A stretch of 64,000 nt of DNA from NCBI RefSeq assembly GCF_001619985.1, contig NW_017264194.1, positions 2,041,511-2,105,510 on the forward strand. The letters run 5' to 3'. Positions within the stretch are counted from its first letter, which is position 1. Each line of letters opens with the position of its first letter. The DNA comes from Xylona heveae TC161 (taxonomy: Eukaryota > Ascomycota > Xylonomycetes > Xylonales > Xylonaceae). Of this stretch, positions 10,546 through 20,035 are shown piece by piece. The notes under the pieces were generated by a model that was not told the DNA's origin, searched no databases, and saw nothing but the letters and a program-made list of their open reading frames with translations. The translations under genes were made by a program, and so were the position numbers.

Positions 10546-11508
10546 TCATTGGGCTGCAAGAACTTGCAGTGCCACCGTCAATGGGAGTAATGTCTCCGTC
10601 ACGGCTTCTGGGCCGGGTTGTGAGCTCACGTAGCCTTCGTAGACCTGCTTATATGTCTGCTGAGGAGGTGATTTTTCTGACGCTCCTGGGGCTTGCTCGT
10701 AGATGGGGATCAGCTTGGCATGAGCATAATCGAGCTCCATGCCTTCAAAGACGATGCCTGCGCGTGGCACATGCAGCTTGCGCCTCAAAAGAGCAGCCAC
10801 GTCGTACAGAGCATCCACGAGTGCTCGATACTCGGCGTCAGGTAGAGCAAATATATCGCTATCCAGATGTTTGCGGGGGATCAATACCGTGAAGCCAGGA
10901 GTATTGCCAAAGGGAGTTAGGAAGGCTACATGCGAGGGGCTCTGCCACAACCGCCATTGTTCTTCTTCGCCTCTCACGATACGGGCAAAGAGGTGCTTAT
11001 CAGCGCTGTCCCCATGAAACGTCGCATCAATAGGATCGATGCCGTCTGGAGAGCTTGTGATCCTCGCTTGTACCGCAGACAGGTCTCCTGGCTTGATGCG
11101 GGCAGCACTTCGCGAAGTAATGTAGCCTGGATAGACGTCTCTGCATTCCTCCAGCTCGTCGCACGTTACAGGCTGCCACGTGCCGTCCAGTCCGTGCAGA
11201 GGGATGAGTTGCAGCTGGTCATCGGCGGTCGTTACCAATGCCACCCGGACTGCCTTTGTCGCGATTTTGAGTAACGACGCTGCAACTTTGGCTGCAGAGA
11301 AGATGCGAAGCCACCTGTCACGCTCCAACTGCCAGAGTTGTGCGCCATCGTTGATACACAGGACCGTTTCGCCTGGCGTGCTAGGGTGGCGGGACAAGGA
11401 TGCAGTGAGGCCTGCCAACGGATCCTCATAAAAGGGAGGCGGGCCGCCGGGCGGGTAGTCTGTCGCAGCTTGACCAGTGAGTGAAACACTCCTGATCTGA
11501 CGAGACAT
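10546..11508 (-). CDS. HIT-like nucleotide-binding protein with an extra N-terminal half
   Basis: Single exon, 320 aa. The C-terminal part (residues about 165-290) is a HIT fold: LFARIVRGEEEQ, then GFTVLIPRKH, then D-Y-A-H-A-K-L-I-P-I. In the HIT signature H-x-H-x-H the central (nucleophile) His is kept, while the first position is Tyr and the last Lys. The HAKL form also occurs in prokaryote-type HIT proteins. The N-terminal 150 residues contain RVALVTTADDQLQLIPLHGL, which lines up by pattern with the HIT strand RAGIVFEGMELDYAHAKLIP but has no histidines, suggesting a degenerate second HIT-like unit. HIT proteins hydrolyse or transfer nucleotidyl groups; the substrate here is unknown. No membrane segment or signal peptide is seen. 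The start ATG at 11508 gives the longest frame. Confidence 0.7.
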   Translation of the reverse strand: MSRQIRSVSLTGQAATDYPPGGPPPFYEDPLAGLTASLSRHPSTPGETVLCINDGAQLWQLERDRWLRIFSAAKVAASLLKIATKAVRVALVTTADDQLQLIPLHGLDGTWQPVTCDELEECRDVYPGYITSRSAARIKPGDLSAVQARITSSPDGIDPIDATFHGDSADKHLFARIVRGEEEQWRLWQSPSHVAFLTPFGNTPGFTVLIPRKHLDSDIFALPDAEYRALVDALYDVAALLRRKLHVPRAGIVFEGMELDYAHAKLIPIYEQAPGASEKSPPQQTYKQVYEGYVSSQPGPEAVTETLLPLTVALQVLAAQ

Positions 11509-12906
11509 ATTTGGAATGCAGTGAATATTTAATTTAGATGGCTGGATATTTTCATCGAAGAGGATACATTGTAGACGGGGGCATGATAGACTCTTAAGTT
11601 ATACAGAGTGGATAACTGAATTATGTTTTACGGGATAAGGATGCTGTAGTTTGTTATACAATCCGTAGATCTGCCCGCTCTGACCGCCCTCGGCAAGAGA
11701 TTGATTGGCGTCATGTTGGGGATGTACCATGGTAAATCCTACAGAGATCCTCGTAGAGAGCGATACAAAACTAACACGACTTGGTCATAGTATGGTGAGC
11801 TTCTTTCGTATCTTTCTATCATAATATCGATAATCCATTTTGGTCCGTCAGAGGACGAAGGGTGGGGAACATGATTGCTTCTCTTGCATCCCTGAGTCGG
11901 AATAAGTCGTGCTTGATTGACAAAAATAGCGAGGCTGGGTCGTATCTTATAGGATGACTTTTAGTTCTTTTCATGCACCTCGATGGAGACACATCAATGG
12001 TTCGTGGTCGCATGTGGAGTCGATGCCGTAAATGTCCCATTGCAGCAAACGGAGACGACGACGACGACGAGGATTGATCAGGCAAGAGCAGATCCCCCTC
12101 TTTTTTTGAACAGATCTGAGCTGTCGCATGGAGAGCCCCTGAATTGGATTGTCCTTTTTCTTCTTCTGATCTCTTCGCTCTGACGCTTTGACTCTCTTTC
12201 GTTCTCCTTCATCCTCTTTCTCCTCCGTCTCTCTCTCTTACTCATTACGGTGCACAATCGCTCGTTCAACTTGAGCAATAGTCCAACTACTCTGACTATC
12301 TATCGTCACTCGTTGTGGATTTTTTATCTCTGCATTATTTGAAACCGTCTTGCTCCCCAGCCATCTTCTGTATTGGGTGGTTATACTCTGCCTTGATTTT
12401 GATTTCAATTTTAGAGGTGAGTTGAGTGGAACCTTTTGTCTCTCTCTCTGATTCTGCTTCCGCCCCAGCCACCTGCACGAGAAAAAAAGTTGGTGATAGT
12501 AATCTCCGAAACACCCCTGGAGCTCAAGTCTCCCAACCACCCCCAATATTAATCCACGTTTTGGATGAGGAAGCACACGAAACCCACCCCATCCCACACA
12601 GACGACTGGCTGTCCAAGTCGAATTGATTGGAAGCCAATTAATTCACTGATCAATCAATTGCCATTCTTTTTTTTTTTTTTACCCACCACACACTTGTCG
12701 CACTCACTCCACACACACACACACACGCACACACGCACACACACACCACCCACCCACCCCGAAACGAACAAAATAGAATTAACACCAGCCTCCTCTTGTC
12801 CAGACGAGCGAGAGCCGATTAGAAAAGCCCTTTATCCGTAGTTGCTCGCTCGGCAGACTTGTCCATATCTTTTGATCTCTTCCTCTTCTTCTTTTTCCCT
12901 TTTATC
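11509..12906. other. Divergent upstream region with long repetitive leader
   Basis: 1.4 kb between the HIT-like gene and the coiled-coil gene. The right half is pyrimidine-rich (12130-12260), then holds a T14 run (12668-12681) and an AC repeat (12709-12747). It probably holds the long 5' UTR of the downstream gene. No convincing gene is seen; frames up to 138 codons lack domains. Confidence 0.5.
12668..12747. repeat. T14 run followed by (AC)n microsatellite
   Basis: Fourteen consecutive T, then an imperfect AC/GCAC dinucleotide tract ending in CACC repeats, all in the presumed leader about 160 bp before the ATG at 12907. Confidence 0.9.
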
Positions 12907-13974
12907 ATGTGGCTTCGTCGACTATCCAGAGGCCAAAAAGGCGAGTCTGACGATTTCGATTCCCCGACCTACATTGACCAGATGGACTCGCGTCGTTCAG
13001 ATCCAAAGAAGTCAACTCAGTACAGCAGCCTCCCGAATACTCCTGCGGCGGCCCCTCACGACATTCCTTACCGCAATACCTCTCAGGGTCCGTCCGACGC
13101 CTCCTACGCTCAACGTCCTCACTCGGTCGACTACGCTGGCATCATGGAGAAGCCGTCGCTCACTTCGACGCCCTCCAAGGGCGCCGGTCCTGCCCAGGCC
13201 ATGCCCGACTTGCTCACTCAGGCTTTCAATGCCGCCGTTCGTCCTTATACGGACAAGGTGGAGCAGCTTGAGACCCAGGTTGCCGACATGCAACTCTGGA
13301 TCGAACAGCTGGAGACTCAGCGATCTGAGATTCTCTCTTGGATTGACAAGCGCGGCTTCCGACCTGGTATGTTCTTTTCACAACCTTTCCCAAGTACCGC
13401 CGACATGACGAGAACAATTGAACTAATTTCACTTGACTCAGACGTTCCCCCATCCATTGCCAAGGTCATGGACGCCCAGCCCGAAGCCGCTCAGACCCTC
13501 AACTACCAGCTTGACCGCAAGATTTCCATGGTCGACTTGGACCTCCACCGTCTGCAGGATGACCTGAATGATTCGAGTGGCGCCTCATACATTGCCGCTC
13601 AGGCCATGACCAAGTTCCTGCCCGACATTGACCGTCTGTCTGGCCTGTCGCGGGGCTCGCGCTTTGCCTTTGACCTGCTCATCAAGCTCGCGGGCAACCT
13701 CAACTCGCACGGCGGCCTCGATGCGTCTGACGGCTCCCAGGAGACCCGTCGTGCCTTTTACGAGAAGCTCGACCTGTCCATGCTCGACGTGGTCCGTCGC
13801 CGTCTTGACGACACCAACGAGGACTGGCCCGTCGTCCGCGACGTCAAGCGCATCGAGAAGACCGCGGCCTATCTCCGCAACTATGGCATCGAGCCTTACT
13901 TTCCCCGCTCGCTCGAGCTCATGCGTCGCGAGATGGATGCCCGCAGTGGTGGTAGTGGAGCCGGTTCCCTTTAA
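12907..13974 (+). CDS. Conserved fungal protein of unknown function with coiled coil
   Basis: Two exons, 12907-13366 and 13442-13974, give 330 aa. The start MWLRRLSRGQKG at 12907 is preferred over an upstream in-frame ATG at 12859 that would add a Phe-rich stretch from the CT-rich leader. Residues 1-95 are polar and disordered. Residues about 100-155 (AFNAAVRPYTDKVEQLETQ, then MQLWIEQLETQR) form a coiled coil, and the rest is helical with conserved-looking RFAFDLLIKLAGNLN and YFPRSLELMRRE. The 75-nt intron (GTATGT...CAG) keeps the frame and has no stop, so unspliced RNA would add 25 residues. I infer conservation from composition and codon regularity; I recognise no named family. Confidence 0.75.
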   Translation: MWLRRLSRGQKGESDDFDSPTYIDQMDSRRSDPKKSTQYSSLPNTPAAAPHDIPYRNTSQGPSDASYAQRPHSVDYAGIMEKPSLTSTPSKGAGPAQAMPDLLTQAFNAAVRPYTDKVEQLETQVADMQLWIEQLETQRSEILSWIDKRGFRPGMFFSQPFPSTADMTRTIELISLDSDVPPSIAKVMDAQPEAAQTLNYQLDRKISMVDLDLHRLQDDLNDSSGASYIAAQAMTKFLPDIDRLSGLSRGSRFAFDLLIKLAGNLNSHGGLDASDGSQETRRAFYEKLDLSMLDVVRRRLDDTNEDWPVVRDVKRIEKTAAYLRNYGIEPYFPRSLELMRREMDARSGGSGAGSL

Positions 13975-14903
13975 AATGACCATCCCATTCATCCTTTATG
14001 ATTGCAACCTCACATCTCACGAATTCCCCTGACCCTTCTCATCATCTATTCTCATATTCCCTCCATCATATTCCTGGCCACGGTAATGACCATAGTCCAA
14101 TGGCCAAGGCACTGGTCTCTTACACTACGCCGTTACGAATCTTCTTTTCTCTTACACTCTACCTTAGACGCACATTTTCCTTTTCCTTTTCCTTTCCTTT
14201 TCTTTCCTTTTCCTCTCAAATCTCTTTGTATTCCTTTTTTCCTGAAAGATATCCGCTGTTCTTGACATTTCCACATTTCATCCTATTCTCCATCCGATAA
14301 TGTAATTCTCCCCTATAAAATGCTCGTTTGCGCACCTTGTTTACTTCCTTGCGCACGTTGTCTACTACCCCGATGCTAGACTTCATCTTCTGCATCTCCC
14401 GTCTGATACCAAATCGAAAAACGGACGAACAAAGGTCGGCATAGAGCAACGATTATGGAAATGCTTTGTTACATACATTTTTTTTTTCCAACGAGCACAT
14501 GATTACAATTTACAATTTACGAATTTTTTTCAACATGGGATCATCTACATATGTCGTGTCCGTAGCTATCTGGCTTGTGCGTGCCATGCAAGTCTTACAC
14601 ATGTCCAACATATGTCAAACATACCATCCTTGTCCTGCATACAGATCTACTCGCGCTCCAACCAGTTCCCTGACCTAGACACACGGGATTCACATCCTAC
14701 AAGTCATTGTAGACACGGACAAGAGAAAAGAACCAACCAAAAAAAATAGACGTTCAAATCAGTGGTTTTTTTTTGGGGTGGGATATACTAGCAGTAAAAG
14801 ATACAGAGATGCAGTGACGATACAGTACAATACAATACAATAAATATAACTAAAATAAAAAAAAAAAATCAAACACCGGAATATCAAAGTGACACTACAT
14901 CTA
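13975..14903. other. Convergent 3' region
   Basis: 930 bp between the coiled-coil gene and MCD4. Pyrimidine-rich at 14140-14230, A/T runs at 14480, 14760 and 14850. Repeated CATATGTC/ACATGTCC words are present around 14590-14625. No coding signal is seen. Confidence 0.55.
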
Positions 14904-17900
14904 CTACGACGTCGCATGGCCATTCGTATTCGCCATTGTAGACGCTCCACGACCTGAACCCGTCAGTGTCACGGCCGGGGCCGGGTTGGCCGGCGAGACT
15001 GATCCTGACGAGGGATTACGCGGCGATGCAGACTCAGAGGACGGGTCCGAAGCTGAAGCTGACGCCTCCGCCTCTGCCGAGGACGACGAACTCTCCTCCT
15101 CCGACGACAACGAGGGCGCAGGCGACGGGGCAATGACGCCAGCGACTTCATCGACGAGTTCGTCCATGATTCTATCCACTGCCAATTCCTTTTGCTCTTC
15201 TTTCCTCCCCTCTTTCCTTATCTTCTTCTCCTCCTCCTCTGCCGCGACACCGACACGGACACCGGCTCCGGCAGCCTCAAGAGCTTCAACGCCGACATCG
15301 ACAACCTCGACGCCCGCGACAAAAACTTCCGAGACGAGCTCCAGGCCGGCGACAAAGACGCAGAAGAGGCTGGCGATGCAAAAGTGGGAAATCGACGTGC
15401 CGATATCGAGCCAGGAGCCCTCGTCACGGACGAGGAAGAAGAAGTTGAGCGTTAGGACGTCAGACAGGGCAATGACGATCATGAAGAGGGCGGACGGGGC
15501 GACGTGGATGCGGCGATTGAGGATGCCGAGGTTGGCGGAGATGAGAGCGAAGGGGATCATGATTTTGAGAAGGAGGAGGGCGCCCTGTGAGAAGGGGTTG
15601 AAGACGGGGATCAGGCGGTAGACGCTGTCGAGCGAAAAGGAGGAGATGCTTGCAATGTTGCCGGTAGAGAAGAAGGCGGATTGTAAGAGGAAGAAGAAGA
15701 AGAGGGAGATGCGAGCGTCGGACAGGACGAGAGGTCGGTAGGGTGAGGAGGAGGAGGAGGAGGAGGAGGAGGAGGAGGAGGAGGGTGATGATGAGGAAGA
15801 CGAAGAAGTAGGGGGGGTGGGGGTGGTGGTAGAGGTGGATGGAGATTTCGAGGTTGGAGACAAAGAGGAGGATACAGGGTGAGATTTATGAGAATGCGAG
15901 TGGGAGTGGTGGGAATGAGAATGGGAGTGAGAGTGGGAGTGAGAGTGGGCGCGTGTAGTAAACACATAAATGTGATGTTCTAATCGGACCCAGGTGAGAA
16001 GAATGGTGCAAAATGCAAAATAAAACAGTCCCTCATAGGAAATGGTCAAGATGATAAACACGGGTGAAAAGGCGAGGAATATGATGACCATGCGGTGGAG
16101 ATAGTGGCTGTTTGGTCGCAGACCGTGGAGGAACGGAACGATGAACGATGCGACTGTTGAATCTCAAGTCAGTGGTGGTCCAGCTATTGAGGGCTCAGAA
16201 GGGGAATACCTAAAACGACCCAGCCAACTATCTGCGTGCCCACGGGCAGACCTTGCTTGGCCTGAAGTGAAGTCACGCTGGATTTTGTTACAATCATTGC
16301 TAACGCGACAAGACCGATCTGACAATGGTCAAGTTAGGAACCGGACCAACAACTGGAAGAGCATCATAATTTTTGATTAACACCATACCTGAACGCCGAC
16401 AATGGATCGAGACATGACATCGGCAGACGGCTTGCCATGCGCAGTCTTTGCTGGATGTGATTGAGCAAGGATGGTCTTCTCGAACAAGAGGTATAGCACT
16501 CCAACAGCAACCATGAGGAAGCCACCAAATAAACTAGGGCTATCAGTCAGCAAATATATGGACAATCGAGACGAGAAGCTTACATCAAGTTGATATCCTC
16601 AATTTTTACGACTGGCAGCAGAGTAAATGTGCTCATGAGTATACACGCCACAGCCCAAGTTGCCACGGTAAGCTTCTCTTTGCGAACAAACTCCCAACCG
16701 TAAAAGGCCGGCCAAAATGCGGCAAGAAGAAAGCAAACCGTGTACACTTCACGATAGAAATAACTCTGGACCTGTTTTCAAATGAGAAGTCAACGACCCT
16801 GCGCAATTAATACTGGTTCTTCATAGCTTACCAGTCCTTCCAATAATCCAAGAAATGCCAACGTGTTAAAACATAGTTTGATATACGCCCCAGCTCCGTG
16901 GATATTGCGTAAAAGTGCGTCCTTGCCGGCTTTTATAGCGCTTCTTCTCGCCACTACCTCTTCCCAGAAGAACACCGGGAAAATAGCATAGGCATAATAT
17001 GTCCACGGAGAGCGCTGAATGTACATTGACGAGTACAACGCTACGAGTATCGAAACAAAAAAGGCAACGCTCACGGCTGTTCGGCAAGTTTCTGCTCCGC
17101 CTTGAAGAACATGCCAATCGATAAGTGTGACAATGGCAAAGGACATCCAACCAAGGTATCCCATCGTGACGAGAGCCCTGAGGAACAGCCAGTCGTATGT
17201 TTGCAGATACCGAAGCCCTTCCAAACCAAGTTTCATCAGCTCGGAGCTTTTGGCAATGGCAACATTGTATTGCTGGTTGTCAATCAGGCCTCTGATGTCG
17301 GCGACCCGATGCTCGACCGAATGTTCCTCATCTCCCAAAGGAGCAAAAGGGCGGAATTGAAGCGCTACTGTACGCTTATGCTCTTCTTTGACTCTGTACA
17401 TTTCGAGGATACCCCGCGCGTTGACCAAGGCGGCTTCTGCCTTTTCTTCTGGACCAGCATCCAGATACTGAAGAGGCAATTCTCCAACCGAATTGACCGG
17501 AAATTCCAGGCCAGCGAGGTAGGCCATAAGCGCAGCCACATCTGCCTGAGCCACATCGTTTCGCTGAACCTGGTCGAAACCCCAGTCGGAGGAGAATCCA
17601 TCCTCATGACCGGAAGCAAGCATACCCGGCGTGACAACTGGCGGTGCAACTCCAGAACCCCACGCAATCAACGGTGTCCGAGTATTGTCTGGATGGCCGT
17701 CGCCGTGACTACCCAGATCACTCATCCCATGGTCTGCGGTAAAGACGAATGCAGTTTTGTCGTCCTTGTAGAATTCTTGAATCAAATTGGTAACTTCTTC
17801 GACGCCTTGGTCCACAATCTGAATGTTGCGCAGATATTCTCGAGAGTACGGTCGGTAGCCATGTCCGGTCGTATCTAACCCAAGAAGATGGAGGAAGAAG

Positions 17901-18994
17901 ACCAACTTATCCTCGCGCAGCGCGGCGTCTAGAGTCGCATTCGTTGCCGCAGAAGCGAACAATTCTTTGACCCTATCAAAGACCCATGTGTCGAGTGCTG
18001 TGGCATCTATTATGCACCAAATGAGCGAATACTCTTCTTATACAAGAATACAATCCTGGTTCCTCACCCTGAGTAAAGTCTTCTGCTTCTTCGCTATACG
18101 TGTCTGCGTCAACCCGTCCTTCCACTGCTCCTTCTTTGAACATGGGCAGAATGTCCGGGCTTCCCCAGCTCCACGTATGTCTGCTCCGGTTGAATACGCT
18201 GTCAAAGTTGACAGGATTGAGTTTCCATCCGGTGGTGACTGCCGATACATCCTCGTATAGTCCTGCTATAAGGGCCACATGTCCAGGTCTCGATTCTGTC
18301 GGCACACGCGTATGGGAAACGCCAAATGTTCCGTGTCCAAGGACTCTGGAGCGAAGAAAGGGAGCAAGCGGTCGAGGTTCGAGGGCTGAAGGGTCGGCAT
18401 CTTCAAGGGCTGAGGGGTCAGGAAACGATTGGAAAGCTTTGTCCGCGCGGAGACCGTCACCTAAAAGCTTCGCAGTTAGGCCATCACCAACTTCATAATT
18501 TGAAATGCAAATGAAAAAGACAAATACAGCAAAGACCGAGGGACCTTTAGCGCAAGAATGCAGAGACAATTGACACGATGTCTCCTTTCGCTCGCGGAAC
18601 GTTTGCGCTTACGCCTTGAGTTTCGTACATCTCGGCGCAAAGGCCCCGCGCAGCCAATCTGTACAGCGCCAATGGCTCTGTTGCACGTAAAGGCACAACA
18701 TTGGCAGACTATTGTCTTTCTACGCCAATCGCAGCATGCCACCATGATCCCAAGTGTGTACTAACCAACAACCAGCACTAATCTCCTCGCCGGTGCTTCC
18801 CGCCCCTCTGGCCGCTCTACACCGAATTCTTTCATCCCGCTCACGATTGGACTGACGAAATAAATATCAAATATCGAGTAAAGATATATTAGGTGGAAGA
18901 TGACTGCAATGAGCATAAAACCGAAGCGATTGAGTCGGCGCTGCGGCCGTGGCTGGCGCCGAGCCTTCGTCGGTGATGATATTGATGTGGCCAT
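14904..18994 (-). CDS. MCD4: GPI ethanolamine phosphate transferase 1 (Mcd4/PIG-N)
   Basis: Seven exons, 18994-18766, 18460-18068, 18006-16832, 16771-16584, 16533-16389, 16318-16210 and 16153-14904, give 1162 aa. An N-terminal signal anchor ([20 protein letters not shown]) is followed by a luminal alkaline-phosphatase-superfamily domain: D-G-L-R-A-D near residue 77, P-T-E-S-R-P-G-H with the nucleophile Thr, G-L-D-T-T-G-H, and T-A-D-H-G-M-S-D-x-G-S-H-G. The C-terminal half has many membrane segments (for example [11 protein letters not shown] and [16 protein letters not shown]). Mcd4 adds ethanolamine phosphate to the first mannose of GPI precursors in the ER. Two features are odd: a His-Ser and poly-Ser insert (coded by about 15960-15720) between transmembrane segments, and a long acidic Ser-rich tail. 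Intron 1 is 305 nt with an unusual GTTAGT donor. Confidence 0.92.
15718..15952. repeat. GAG/GAGTGG-type low-complexity tract inside MCD4 coding sequence
   Basis: On the plus strand, a (GAG)n run around 15742-15783 and GAGTGGGAGTGAGA-type repeats at about 15897-15952. On the minus strand they encode the poly-Ser and (His-Ser)n parts of Mcd4. Confidence 0.9.
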
Positions 18995-20035
18995 GGTCGC
19001 AGTTGCTGCGTAAAATTCTCCGTGACCGATTCTAATGTGAGAAATAATTGGATGCCCTGATCAAAGCAAGCTGGAGAGTCCAAAAATTAGAGGAAATAAA
19101 AATCCGCTGTAAACGTCGTCCCCAACGGTCCCCTTACACATCACCCACCACAGCTCCGTCGGTCAAGAAGAGAAAGGAAATTGAGTCGAATGACTTGTGC
19201 TAATTGAAGTTGTTGAGAAGCTTTAATAAGATCATCTCTGCTGATAATGTTTCGTCTATTAGAGAAGGAAGTCAATACTTCTAACTGGTATGCTTTCGGA
19301 ACCCTGGTGGTGACGGTGGAGACTCGGAGCTTAGGAAGTTATTATTGATCCCAGACGTAAACGGACGAGAGTGAACCCCAGTCTGGTCTGTGCGCTTCTA
19401 GTCTAGCCTGCAAACCATAACTAACACCAGTTAACTACTACTAACTATTATACTACGGGGGGCTGGGATGATGGCAGTTGAGCCTGTACGTTCGCCCACG
19501 TGGGCCCTTCCTGCGCTTTACCCCTGAAATGGCCCCAATGTCCTTGGAAGCTGACGACTGCTGTCATATTATCTCTCCTAGCTGACGTAGGATCATCAGT
19601 CTGTCAATCATTTTCAGGTAACGGAGAGAAATAATCATCTCTGGTGTGAATCTTCATATTTCCTTTTCCAGTTATACCTAAAATATTATATTTGTATAGA
19701 ATGAGACCGCCTTAAAAATTAGGGAACCCTGTGTGGATTTTCTTTCCCGTTGAACCGCTTGAAATGCGAAACCCATCTAGGAAGAAAATGTCCACCCAAC
19801 TTAAAATAAACGGTCACATATGCATAGGATCTAAGTGACGCTGCAGGTCGAAGAAAATGAGATACTCTCCAAACACCGAGGTGAAATAAGGCAGGACTGA
19901 AAAACAATTCGACGCAAAGCTTGATGGATGGAAATAGAATGTTGACGTCCCAAAAACTGTTTGCGCACCATGGGAATCAAGAAGGGAAAAAAGCCGTGGG
20001 AAATCTATACGCCGAACACGCCAGTGTGGTGTCGC
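18995..20035. other. MCD4 promoter and LysM gene 3' flank
   Basis: 1.04 kb with short AT-rich stretches and no supported gene. CTAACAC/ACTAACTA words cluster around 19420-19450. I see no defined regulatory site. Confidence 0.5.

Noticed and set aside
14986-15621. 211-codon plus-strand frame rich in acidic and Ser residues
   Set aside because: Exact antisense shadow of the repeat-rich last exon of MCD4; its composition follows from the purine-rich strand.
15897-15952. Regular GAGTGGGAGT repeats that at first suggest a CRISPR or tandem array
   Set aside because: No spacer-repeat pattern; it is a coding microsatellite (His-Ser) in a eukaryotic gene.
17102-17878. 258-codon plus-strand frame
   Set aside because: Antisense to the conserved catalytic exon of MCD4, with no domain of its own.
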